Shown: positions 22,817 through 34,919 of the stretch, one piece after another
Layout: the number at the start of each line of letters is the position of its first letter
Position numbering within the stretch: the stretch's first letter is position 1
Assembly (NCBI RefSeq): GCF_958979055.1
Contig: NC_084894.1
Coordinates: 3,353,001 to 3,417,000, forward strand
Source of the DNA: Alnus glutinosa
Taxonomy: Eukaryota; Streptophyta; Magnoliopsida; Fagales; Betulaceae
Length of the DNA stretch: 64,000 bases
Direction: 5' to 3'
Program-made: the position numbers and the translations under genes
Notes under the pieces: model-generated
What the model saw: only the letters and a program-made list of their open reading frames with translations
Told to the model about the DNA's origin: nothing
Database searches by the model: none

Positions 22817-25800
22817 TCATGTTGAGCCAGCACCAGACGTCACAAATTGCCCAAGTGCTGTTTTTACACGGAGCTGTGCCAGATGAGAGGGATCAGGTAT
22901 GGTTTAGCAAACGGATAAAAAAAGACCAACAAAAAACCATTCAATTTGAGATATAGAATAAACAACCTCTACATCCACACAGGGATCATTGACCATCGTC
23001 TTTATTTGACAAACTATGCCAGCATTCCGTAATTTTACAACCCGGCCCGATGCACCAGGGCTTGATGGAAAAGTGAGATTTATTATGGCCCACATGGCTG
23101 CCGTGCGTAACCGGCTGTCATTATTCTGCAAAAACTTGAGTATAAAAGAACGGGCCCCGTCGTTCACCTGTGGAAGGAGTTGTTGCATTACTGCTTCCTT
23201 ATGAAACTCATTCCCACTTGAAATATTGCCAAGAACATACATTCCCTGCATGAAAAAATTATGGTCGAGCTATAATAATGAGGATAATGACGATGATGAT
23301 GATAACAACAAAACAATCATAATAATAATAATAATAGTAATAGATAACACCAACAACGAATTACTAAAAATCACCCAATATTGGTAATACTAAATGTAAA
23401 CCTTGTTTTTTTTTTCTTTTTTGATAAGTAAATACTAAATGTAAACCTTGTTATGACGGTGACAAAGGGAACAGCTGTGCACACTATGTTGCCCATGCCC
23501 ATTAAACTCCCTGGAGTGTTGGATGTTGAAACTATATTACACACACTAGATAAGAAAAGGCACGGGTGCTAAATTGTGTTAGAAACTTGCTATAAAGGGT
23601 TCTAAAATTCATCTTACCGTTTTATCATATATTTTTAATAAATTGAAATTTGCATATTGAAATATTTGAAAGCATACTTATCATATATACCGGATGTGTT
23701 CAGTTTCCTAATATGTAAAACTTCACAAAGAATTCTTCAATTCTAAAGTACAGACATTGAACATATCCAGTTCCAGCAAGTATCCACAGGTTGTACTTGA
23801 AACCACTTCTATTTTTTCGTGACAAGGAGAAATTTCCATCTAAGACCCATCAAAACTCAGGCATAATTTTGTAAAATCATACAGTAGTTTCTAAAAGATA
23901 ATTTCTTTTTAAACTTTTGGGTTGTGAATAATGAAAATGTCGTCTTTTTCAATTCCCAAATTATAAATTTGCAAATAATAAGCCAACTGAAGCCTAGAGG
24001 ACCTTATACAAGTCCATATATTCTAGACCTCACGGTACAAACCCTCTTCTAGAAAACTCTCAGCTATACTGCATTCTTGTAGAAAACTTCAACACTTGCA
24101 ACTAGAAACAAATGAGAGCGAGGTTGTAACACACTAACAATCAAAACAGAGTCTGCCTTGAGCTATAAGCAATAAATTAAATTATGCCAACAGTAAGTTG
24201 ATTATCCTACAGAATAATACAGCTTTAAAAAATTTAATTCATTTGGTCATGAAACCTTTAGGTTTCTGCTCAAATCAAAACTTATTTGTGTTTGTAAGAT
24301 TCATTACAACATGTTTAGTTACCCTGCAAATTTGAGAGGGCTCATTCATATTTTGTCCAGCATCTAATGCACAAAGCCATTACCACGAACAAAACAATTC
24401 CCTGAACTCCTAAAATTGTTCAAGATGATGATTGTGGGTGAACTGCCACAAAAAAAAAAAAAAAATGGTGCCATTCAAATTCCATGGGACAATCTAACAG
24501 GCCTTAATTTTTTTTCGGAGTAATAGAATCTCCTAAATACTCTCTTTGACTTTGACAAATTACATTAAATGAAAGCTACGGCACCAAATGACAATCATTT
24601 TGCCTTAAATATAACTATTTTCCTACTGAGCAATTAAATCCAAATCTGAGAACCCAAGAGGTGAAAAACAATCTTTCTGGAAAGGTGATCCAAACATATT
24701 GGGGCAAGGCTAAGCGGCCTAATGTGATGTATTAGTCTCAGGGTGTTGTGGGCTGGTTTTGTAGGGGTTTTTTGGGTTTCCTTCTGTTTGGGTTTTTCGG
24801 GTGTTTTTCCCCTTCCCCTCTCTTTCCTTTTTTGGTGTCCTTTTGTATACTTCCTGTATGCTTAGGAACGCCTTTACGCTTTTTATAAAATTCTCTACTT
24901 ACTTATCAAAAAAAAAAAAAACATATTGAAATCAGCAGACAGCAGATGCTTTCTTCATCCAGACAGATCTCAATCCGCCACCTACTCCACTGGGAAAGTT
25001 CCACACAAAATTCAGAATAGAACTTGGATTCTCAAAACTTTTTTCCCAAAATTTGTGTTATAATTGCAGTAAGTGACATCGTCTCATTTGAGGAAATCAT
25101 TGAAACCAATTAATAGTGGATTGACTAAATTTAGTATAACATTAATTCCATAGAGGAACATGTGGCATAGCAACACTCCACATCATTCCTAGAAGTGGCG
25201 GAGCCAAGATTTTGGTTCACCGGGGAGGGAGGGGGGGGGGAGAGAGAGAGAGAGAGAGAGAGATTACAAGATAGAGTTAAAAAGGAAAATTAAAAATATA
25301 ACTAGAAATTGATTGAAATATTAAAAAATTGACACTATCAATTTTATTTTTCATCCTAAACCATGATAGACTTGGAATATGTTGGGGTGAGGGGGTGGGG
25401 AGGATCCTCTCTTTTAGACCAAGTGATCTTCTCACTTAGCTACAGAGCATCTGCTAGTTAGAAATTATGTGAGAATAAGTAAGCAGTTAAATATAAGGTT
25501 TTCCTTAGAGCACCCATGCGTGTACATGGACCATCCCTCTCCATTTTAGACAATTTTTATTGAATCACTAACACATTAATACAATACACATTGATGCACA
25601 AAAGAAAAACTCAATGCCCACACCACAAATAACAATACACACAACACACTTGAATAGTTCTCACAAAAGCACAACAAGACAAATTCTTAAAAAGCCCAAT
25701 AAAAAGAAAAAAACACTACAAACGCACAGCACCTTGAGAACCTCTCACACTTTACTCTCTTCACTATTCTCTCTAAAGCTGTGACACGCAGCACTATTCT

Positions 25801-28800
25801 TCCTCTGTGACACAGACCACTTACATCTCCTCTACTCTCCACACGTTCAAGCTAAAGAGCCAGGGTCCTCCTTTTATAGAAGTAGAGATTGGCAAGGCTG
25901 CTTTCCAGCCATTTATGGGCTGGCAATAAGCTGGCAAACGGAGCTGGCAGTGAGTTGGTAGAAAGAGACGTGAGAAAGAGGGAGAGAAAGAGACTGGGTG
26001 ACGCAGGCGGTGGAACACAGTAGCGCCTGAGGAAAATTCAGGAGAGAAGAAAAGAAAACTGAATGGAGGGATGGGCAGTGCTGGGCAGTCAGATGGTGGA
26101 GAGAGCAAAGGGACAAAAGGGAGGAGGCCGCCCAGATCTTCATTTCCTTCCCTAGTCCTTAGAATTTTTTCAAACTTTTGGGTGGCTCAAAGTTACACGT
26201 CTCTATCTTACACCTAGGTTAGTCTTCCCCCCAGAACCTAGGGTGAAGTATCGGTTTATTGTGACTGTAGGTAGTGGTAGGAGGTGTGCAGCTAGCGGGC
26301 CAGGGTGGTCATTTGCCCCCTCTCACCCCCTGCTGACTCTGCCGTTGATTCCCAGGCATAAATTGGTCTTCCACCTAGTATTTCACTTATAAATAGGAAA
26401 AGGTCATGACAAAGTAAAGATATCTGGCTGCTTCCACAGCCAACGCAACTAATTAGACATCCACTTCCAAGAACACGAATGCCACCAAACATCTTTAACA
26501 ACCATCAGCTCACAAGATGTCAATATCAATAAGCCAAAGATGGTGGTCATATCATCTCCCAGTTACACCAAGATCAATTTTTGCCATCTTAAAGGGCACA
26601 CCTAAAGCAAGTTACCACAAATTTCCACCAAGTTATGTTATAAATGTATCAGCAATTAGGATCACATGTCACAATTTAGATTGGTAGCCACAACAAGTCA
26701 CAAAAGGTCACTATTAAATCAATATATGACACTCTTAACATATCACTCGATGTAATAATTACTAGTTCAAAACATTAATTTTCGAACCTTCCCTCTATAA
26801 AAGAATTCTAACCTGTATCCCAATTTCAGCTTTTGAAGCACTCTGCAATTGCCTTCCAATAGCATCCAATAAGATGCCATCTTCAGCAAACACATACTCA
26901 ACTGAGTTTATACATCCATCAACAAGATTGCGAACAAGGGCCAGAGCTTGCTCTTGTACAGAGGGCTCAGGGTCTGCAGTGTAAATACAATGAAACAGTG
27001 GTTTATACACCATCGCTATAGTAAGAATTTGAACTATTATCAAAACCAGAGTTTGGTTCATTACCACATATAAGGCTTGATAATAATGGTGGGGTGAGCT
27101 CCAAAAGAATGCCTTCTTTACACACGTTGTCTGCAAGGAACATCAAGTTCTTCAAAGCCCACAAAGCATTTAACCTTAAGGTTGCATCCATTGATTTTGA
27201 TAATTGTACAAGCACTTTCAGACCTCCACATTTTACAATCACAGACTTATGTGTTGCAAAATTAACCACAATGTTGCTAATAGCACCCAGAGCTGCAACC
27301 TGAAAAATAAGGTATTCAAGGGAGAGTCTAGCAACACTTGCTAAAATCATAATTACTTAAAAGGTCTTATCTGCACAAGAGAAGCAGTTTTTTTCCCCAA
27401 GTGGAGAAGCACATTCATAGGGTAATCCATGTGTTGAAAAAGGATTTTCCAATTCACAGATGGTAATCCCACTATAAGTGTTTTCATAATGAACAATGTT
27501 CAGTTCAAATAGGACTGGAATACAAGCACGCATGGATGGCTGTAAATAACACGCAGGTTTTAATGGGAAATGACTAATGTTTCTAACAAGTTGCAGCTTC
27601 TACATAAGAAATGATTCTAGAATCATATCTTTGTGTTTTTTATGAGTTTTTTGCTTCCAAAAGAACACCAAATAGCATTCAAAACATGTGATTTTGCATC
27701 TCGCAACTAAAGGAATTTTGCCCAGCCTTCCAAACACCAGATTCAGGACAAGAACATATGAGATGAATGACTGAAAAGCTTCGAATTAGATCATCAAAAT
27801 ATTTCCAGAAATGTTAAGGATATGCAGATGCTACCACCGGATCATGATCAGAAAAAGGTCCACTCAATTAGGCTCCCAATGCACTTAACCAAGTAACTCC
27901 ACATTCCCAACTACAGTAAAGTTCATAAGCAGCTTCCAATAACGTGTAAATGTAATAAACTTCAATTATAGTTGAAAATAAAGAAGCCTACTAAGTGAAG
28001 AAGAATGATCATCAGTATAACAAACTTCAATTATACCTGGACAGAAGTAGAAGGGTCATGTAAAAGCTGAACCAACGGAGTAACAATCATTTCATTCATA
28101 AAACGACCTGCGCTTAAAGTCTGATTGATGTTTTATTAGCAAATTTCAAGCTATGATTATCAGAAATTAGGTATCATGAACTTGAAATTGGTAGCACAAA
28201 CCTTGATTGACCTAGAGACACTTCTTAAGCAAATGCAAGCTGCAGCACGTACATCAGCATTATCATGAGTTAGTGCATGAGTTACCGAGTCCAATATCTG
28301 TATTCATGAGGATATATTAGTCATAAATAGTGATAATTGGTAAAATACCAATTACCAAGTTGCTAATTAGTAAAATACACATAAAAATCTATTAAGTCTA
28401 GGCCTTGTATAATCTCTAATTTGGCTAAATTGCCCATTTAGTCAAAAATAGTGATATCTTTGCACCATTTGAGTATGGGAAACAAAACTAAAGAAGATAT
28501 AATCATTACCACAGAGGAGAAATATTTATGAGCAATAGAAATTAAACATGTTGAAAGTCCAACTGCCATTCAAAAGCTTTGTCAACTGTTTTTGTTACTG
28601 ATTGAAGTTGGTACCCTTCCAATTCCTAACAAATAGTTTGGTTGGCACCCAGGAAGAAAAGAAAAGAAAAAGTTCACCAGAAGATATAATACAATGAAAC
28701 CACTCTACACACTTTGATCCATAGGTAAAAAAAATATAGGGAGTTGCTTTAGTGGAAAAGTTTACAGCTTAAAAGTAGCAAAAAAGGCTGTCCGCGTAGA

Positions 28801-30663
28801 TAAGCTTCCACCTATTTTAGCTGTTTGCTGCAAGTCTTAAATAATTCATGCACTCGCATACTAATTTTATAAAAGTAATTCAATCTTCTTAGAAAGCGTA
28901 GAGCAGCGAAACCCAAGTACAAAGGGAGTATATATGAGAGACACCAAACTAAGAGCAGTCCCAGCGGGTGATGTAAAATTTTATCTATTCTAGATAATCA
29001 AAACACACATTTTGCTAGTTTAGCTAACCACTCTCAAAACTACCCTCCATCCGATTATCTAAATTTTTATCTATTTTATTAAAATAATCATTTTTATTCT
29101 TTATTTTATTTTGGTTAAAAACCTCTCTCCACTCTGCCCCACGCGTTATCTAGAAACCTCTCTCCACTCTGCACCTAGAAATTTCTGGAGTGTCCTTCCT
29201 TTCCAAGCTGCTCTCTCTAGGACCTCCAGCCCATCGTTTTAAGAGAAAATGCTTAACAGTAGCAAGATTTTTTCTTCCTCTGAGGCTCTCTCTGGGATTT
29301 GAGGAGTGAAGCTGGTGTTTCTCTGACCCACCACGGTTCGGAGCTTCTTTTCCTTCTTCTTGTTATCTAGATTGGGTGCGAGATTTCAATTTCTCTGTGT
29401 GTGTGTTCGCTCCAAAGCCTCCAATGGCTTCCTCACTTACCAAGGAAGATTACGGCAAAGCTGGCGGAGTATGCCCAACGATACAAGGAGATGGTGGAGT
29501 CTCCCCCGTCGGAATGTGTAGTCAATTGAGCAGGAGGAGGAGGGGCGGCGTCTTCCCCGTTGGAATCCCGAAGCTGCCGCGGGAGAAGAAAACACAAAGA
29601 AGAACACGCGCAGAGAAGAGGAAGAAAGAATCTTCGAGAGAGAGAGAGAGAATGGAAGAAAAACAATATAATATTGATACATATGTGAACAGTGTCATGC
29701 TCCATGTGGTGTGACACTATTCACAAATGGAGCTTGGATCTACTCTGGCGTTAGGATACATAATCGGATGGAGTGGTGTTTTTGTGAGTTTCTTATCTAT
29801 TATAGATTCACAGTGGGTTTTACATAACCCACTGTGAATGCTCTAAGGAGAAGAAAAAGAACACAAATTCACAAACTATAGGAAATTAGAAAATAGAAGA
29901 TTAATTGTATGCAGCCATCCAAACATAGAGGGATTTGAACATGAAAGCTTTTAACTCTATCACTGAGCTCTCACAACCTTCAAAGTTCCCCACATTACAT
30001 TCCCACCAAATACACCATATTAAACACAAGGGAACCATCGTCCAGGCTTCTATATTACGGTAGCTTCCAAACTAACCATGGCAACTTGGACAGATAAAAG
30101 TTGCATGTAAAACATAATAGAAGAAAAAATTATCCACATCACCAGATATTAATGACAACAAATATTTTTTTTGATAAGTAATAAGCCAATCTCATTAAAA
30201 GCGTGAGGCGCCCCTTAATACACTGGGAGTATACAAAAGAAAACGCCTAATTAGAGAAACGAGTAAGGAAATCAAGAAAGCTAAAAGATAAAGGGGACAC
30301 ATAAGCCGTAGTCCAAAGATACAGAGTGTGATAGAAGGAGGATAAAAGTTCCTCAGGGGTCTTCTTTACGTCCTCAAAGTTCTGATTATTTATTTCCCTC
30401 CATAAGCACCAAAAGAGGCAAATGGACACCATTTTCCACATCGTAGTACTCCTCGACTGGCCCGAAGACCACCAACAAGCAAGCATATTGATAACCGATG
30501 GAGCTAAAACCCATTTATGGCAGTCATGTTGCATCATGGGGTTGTGAGAACTTCTAAAATGTCTAAACCATTAGCATATATTTTGCATGCCAACTGGAAT
30601 TATCAAGTAAAATCTACCAAAGCCAAGAAAAAGATGGAACAGCTAAATCCAATAGTCACAACA

Positions 30664-30695
<32 letters not shown>

Positions 30696-33533
30696 GAGTT
30701 TCCTCGTAAAGCAAAAACTCTTTTACATTGATGTATTAAAGAATCAAGCACATATATCCAATACTTGATCAGTTCAAATTTCATAGTTGACAAGCTAAGA
30801 AGTCCAAAATTGAACTACAAACAGATCTCCTCACTTCAAGCATTTGAGATTTTACTTACTTCTCCCTGGGAGGAAAAAACGAACTCATATTCCATATGCA
30901 CACACAGACAGAAGAATCTATCAACATAACCTTCAGCCAAGAACTAATTTCCATAACCCTAATTTCCCAGGCCTATGCCCATATATATATATATATATAT
31001 ATTCCTTACCAAAAAAAAAAAAAAAAAGATAAAGTTATGCAGGTGGAGAAGTCAGAAATCCATGCCCATGTTCCTGATGACCCACCTTAAGAGATGACTC
31101 CACAGCATGATTGGGAATATTAAATTAAGCATACAAAACAGGAACAGATAATAGAGATATCATGGCAAACAACTAATAATTAAATGCACAAGTTTGTGTA
31201 TCCTTTTTGAGCAACAGACCTTTAGAGATAGGAACCTAGACCGGCAGCTCTCCAATTGTGAGCATAGATCAGCCAATACCAACAATATTCCTTGGAAACG
31301 TCTGGGATGTAATGAATCTTTTTGCAAGTGGTTGTAAAGTTTATCAATAGCATTTGCCTCAAAAGCTAGTCTCTGTAGATCCTCCTTTTGCGCAATTAAA
31401 CTAGAGAAAACAAAGGGAGAGTCCTCCCCAATTTGACCAGGATCATCAAGAAGCTCAAGTAAAAGGTGTACCAATTTGGTTTTAATGCCTACATCTTGCA
31501 GATAGCAAGGAGATGTGTTCCTTATAACAATTAAGCACATGCAGGCCAGTAACCTTGTCCGTGGATACCTATCTTTTGTTAAGTCAATAACAGAGCTCAA
31601 AGCTATTCCGCTTTCAGAGACAAACTTTGAAGCACCTTCTGGATTGTTCTTGATTATTGTGGCTAGAGATTCTAAACTAGCATCTTTCTGACTTGAGGAA
31701 CCTTCAAGAAGGTAAATAAGCTTCTTCAAAACCCCAGGATGACATAATGTGTTTTGCTCCGCAACTGTCTTACAAGAATGGATGATGATACTTGCACCTA
31801 ATCCTGTAACGGTTTCGTTCTTACTATTCAGTAATGAAAGAAGAAATCCCATGCTTTTCTCTTTAAGGAAATCATATTTTGGAGCAAGTTTTGATTGATA
31901 AATCATTCTAAGGGAACGTGCACCAGCATCCACAACCTGGAGACAAAGCAAAGCCATCCAAATGTCATTCAAAATGACGCAACCAGAATAATAGTCACTA
32001 AAAAAATAAAGGGTACATCAGAAAAAATGCCTGATTTTGAGAATAATTCAGGCAAGAATTGCAAGAGTAAAACCAAAGTACGCACTTCTATGTATGCAAT
32101 GGATTAAAATAATAGAAAATGAGAAGATGAACAAGCTAAAAAGCGTCTAAATAAATATGAGGTTTTTGTAAGAAAGGAAAGACAACAGTATCCCCTCCCC
32201 TCCACCCACCCCCACCCTAAAAACTTTTTTTAAAAAAGTAATTCAAATCCATTAAAAGCACAAAGGGGCGCAACCACCCCCACCCTAAAAAATACAAAGA
32301 AATAATGCGAGATAAATGAAGAAAAGTAGGACGAGGGATTGCTGTAATGCAGCTGACTTTAAATATGGAAACTTCTATGGTCTACCACCTTTGGCAGTAC
32401 ATACAAACCTTGAGTGAAACAAACTGTCAATGAAGATGCGTTAAATAAGTTCTCAGAACACTCGTGGAACAGATCAGGCATTGACAAACAACATGAAATG
32501 ACGACAACCTTATACTGAGAAACATCACCCTACTTTGAGCTAACAACGTCCACAGATAACGTTACGTGGACCCTTTAGAATGTGGAGGATCTACACCGGT
32601 CTGATACATTGGTAGGGTTGTCGAGGGAAGTTGCGTTAAAAACCAAATTCATGGAGAATGCCGGAAGTTGGGGCACTGAGATCTAATGCCCCACACACAC
32701 TCGCTTACACCCAACACACAAAACTAAGTCCGTCCCTTCACAAGCATGGCATCAAAGGGCAATAGAAACCAAAGCAGGGAACATAGCCATCTACCATTAT
32801 TCTAATCACCCGCAATTCATGAGATATACCAAAATAGAAGAGAAGCTTTTGGTTTGGCTATCAGATACGGCTTAGAAAACAGAAACCACCACTCAAACTA
32901 AAAACCTAACTGCAACTATTAGAATATTTTAGACGAATATCTCGCTTCCTAAAAGCTGAATTGTACAAAGTTTCTTTCATCCATTGGCCACATTTTACCA
33001 GCAACCAAATTGGTCTCCTAGACGAGAATTTCCAAGAGCTTGTCAATCGAATCGAACTAAACAAGATACAAAATTGTTGCTTATCGTGTGAAACAACAAT
33101 ATTGCACTTTCTTGCATTTTTCATCCCATCCGTTTCTCGGACACCAAAAAAAAAAAAAAAAAGGGATCGAATTCATGTTCATTACCTTCTCGTCGGGATA
33201 GGAGAGGAGGTTGATGAGATTTGGGAAGGCGCCAGCGTCGAGGACGGCTCGTACACCAGCGTCGAAGCCGCAGGCGAAGCTACCGAGCACTGCTGCCGAC
33301 TGGACTAGGAGGTCGGCTTGGGCTTGGGATTGGGCTTGGGATAGCGCGGCGGCCACGGCTGGGACGGCGCCGAGCTTGAGGAAGGAGAGCTTCTTGGTGC
33401 GGTTGCCGATGATCTGGTTCTTGACCTCCCTGAGCGCCCTTAGCTTCACTTCCGGGTCCGTCGAGCCCAGCCGGACCAACAAGTCCGACGGGGCGCGCCG
33501 ATGGCTCGACGAGGCTGTGGCTGAGGTGGGCAT
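22817..33533 (-). CDS. ARMC8: Armadillo-repeat protein, ARMC8/GID5-like
   Basis: Eight coding exons on the minus strand: 33186-33533, 31220-31936, 28202-28297, 28037-28120, 27065-27299, 26813-26973, 22967-23245 and 22817-22873. All junctions are GT/AG and the frame is kept (phase change only between exons 5 and 6, across a Cys-Asp join), giving 658 residues. Armadillo-type helical repeats run through the protein, for example SAAVLGSFACGFDAGVRAVL, DNADVRAAACICLRSVSRSI, LRLNALWALKNLMFLADNV and LRTAAMWAIINLTFPSSPGA. ARMC8 is the scaffold subunit of the CTLH/GID E3 ubiquitin ligase. The last exon is small (LRVKTALGQFVTSGAGST). The start is the only ATG before the Ser-rich leader and ARM-like DLLVRLGSTDPEVKLRALRE. 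Introns up to 3.6 kb hold LINE, Harbinger and other insertions. It converges on RbcX2. Confidence 0.92.
23386..23452 (-). mobile_element. Ultra-short LINE insertion (23 bp) with target duplication
   Basis: A 22-bp direct repeat (23386-23407 and 23431-23452) flanks 23408-23430, which read on the minus strand is TACTTATCAAAAAA plus more A. ACTTATCAAAAAA is the 3' end of the longer LINE copy at 24702-24918. The insert is therefore the last few bases of a LINE plus its poly-A tail, in an ARMC8 intron. Confidence 0.7.
24702..24918 (+). mobile_element. 5'-truncated LINE 3' end
   Basis: The segment ends TTTTTATAAAATTCTCTACT, TACTTATC and a poly-A run, and is flanked by AAACATATTG at 24692-24701 and 24919-24928 (overlapping the A tail). 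Its TTTGTATACTTCCTGTATGC and CGCCTTTACGCTTTT stretches match LINE 3' ends elsewhere in the window. It sits antisense inside an ARMC8 intron. Confidence 0.65.
25195..25262. repeat. GGCGGAGCC transposon-end-like motif plus G-run and (AG)n microsatellite
   Basis: AGTGGCGGAGCCAAGATTTT resembles one end of a plant hAT/MULE element. It is followed by a G-run (25226-25240) and (AG)n to 25262. No matching second end was found. It lies in an ARMC8 intron. Confidence 0.35.
28953..29843. mobile_element. PIF/Harbinger-type non-autonomous element in an ARMC8 intron
   Basis: The ends are GAGCAGTCCCAGCGGGTGAT and, read inward, GAGCATTCACAGTGGGTTAT, flanked on both sides by TAA (28950-28952 and 29844-29846). 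The three-base TWA duplication and GAGCAxTC ends fit PIF/Harbinger. The centre (about 29370-29650) is richer in G+C and has an open frame on the plus strand (MASSLTKEDYGKAGGVCPTI) with no recognised domain. Confidence 0.75.
30166..30537 (-). mobile_element. LINE (L1-type) 3' fragment with ORF2 C-terminus
   Basis: Minus-strand coding ends VSICLFWCLWREINNQNFED, then ELLSSFYHTLYLWTTAYVSP and a stop at 30247. This is the zinc-binding C-terminus that follows plant L1 reverse transcriptases (WCLWRERN-FED-LF-TLYxW). The 3' end runs through GGCGCCTCACGCTTTTAATG to TTATTACTTATCAAAAAAAA. Target duplication not identified. It is in an ARMC8 intron, same strand as the gene. Confidence 0.75.
32206..32291 (-). 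mobile_element. Ultra-short LINE insertion (50 bp) with 18-bp target duplication
   Basis: CCACCCCCACCCTAAAAA occurs at 32206-32223 and 32274-32291. Between them, on the minus strand, is GCGCCCCTTTGTGCTTTTAA, then TGGATTTGAATTACTTTTTT and a short A-run, i.e. a LINE 3' end. It is in ARMC8 intron 1. Confidence 0.6.
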
Positions 33534-34601
33534 GGTGCGAAGCCCCAGGAGGGATGGAGTTCAGGCAGACGCGGAGAGATTATTGGACTTTTTTGAGTTT
33601 TTAATAACCTTTTTTTATTTTTGGTAAATAGTTTCTAATAACTTTTTAGGGTAAAGGTTACATATCACATGTCTATGTCTCACAAAAATTCAAAATTTCA
33701 AAAATTCAAAAATTCAAAAATTTTGTGGTCACAATGTTAACTAACTTTTAATTTTATTTTATTTTAACGAAAATTGATCAATTAATTAAGTTTATTACAT
33801 ATAATTATAAAATAAAAATGTAATTTCTAACCATTTTTTAACAATATTTTTAATTTGTTGAGAAATCGTATATTATTTGTTGATATTTTAAATATGTTAT
33901 ACCTGCGTTTTATATTAGTAAAAACAGAGAAAGATAGTTTGGCATTCCGATATGGATAGAATTAATTAAAAAATCAGTTAAGATATATAGAACTAATTAC
34001 GAAAATAAAAAATCATAGAATAATTTTATAAAATCAAAATATAATCCTTTTTTCTTTATGGACGGCAAAAATAAATATGAATTACGTGTAAGCATTATTG
34101 TGCAATTATGGTATAAAAGTTGTGCAGCTAACATATCTCTTATTTTAATGCTTCTTAGTGAGTGACCCGTTATGCTAAAGGAGTATAAAGAGAGGAATTC
34201 TATGTACTTAAACTTCAATTTCATTCCTTTGAATTATTCATTATTAAAAAATAAAAGACTAATGGTAGTACCACATCCAACTCTATAGAATTTGAGAAAT
34301 TATATTTTTAAATCTTTTAAACATCTCATTTTTTAATCTACTTTTAAATTTATAGAACCCACGTTGAGCTCTATAAATTCAATGATGAATTTAAAACTTA
34401 ATTATCTAGATATGTAAATATATATATAGAGAGAGAGATAGAAGATGTAATTGTATCATTTCTCTTATTTTAGACAATAATAATTACTTTGGTTATGCTA
34501 TAGCCATTTCAACGAAATTGTGACGTCAACCCATAATTGAATGCCTGTTTAGGCATATCATGAATTCTTAAAATAATGTATAGAAATAATTTTCCCCTGT
34601 T

Positions 34602-34801
34602 AAACTTATCGAGCAGTGATTGGGAGGGGACCCCTGACCGGCCCCCTCCCCCCATTTTTTAATAAACAAATCAAGTTTGTTGGAAAAGAAAAAATAAAAC
34701 AATAAAAAAAATCACTTTTTGAATAAACTTGATTTGTTTATTAAAATGTGGGGGGAGGGGGCCGGTCAGGGGTCCCCTCCCAATCACTGCTCAAACTTAT
34801 C
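34602..34801. mobile_element. Fold-back MITE with 9-bp target duplication (MULE-like)
   Basis: Arms of about 70 bp (34611-34681 and 34722-34792) are almost perfect inverted repeats, starting GAGCAGTGATTGGGAGGGGA and including a GC-rich GACCGGCCCCCTCCCCCC. The loop is about 40 bp of A-rich DNA. AAACTTATC flanks both sides (34602-34610 and 34793-34801). A 9-bp duplication and long inverted repeats fit Mutator-like elements. 33628-34600 is AT-rich spacer with no recognised gene. Confidence 0.85.
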
Positions 34802-34919
34802 TCCATATTTGCAATTATGTTTGCTAACATGTTTTGGATGATGTTTTTTATTTTCATTTTAAAAAAAAAAAATTATGATTTGACATAAAGATAAAATATG
34901 ATTTTTGTATTATTAAGAG

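Noticed and set aside
33211..33627. 138-residue plus-strand frame
   Set aside because: Antisense shadow of ARMC8 exon 1 and its leader.
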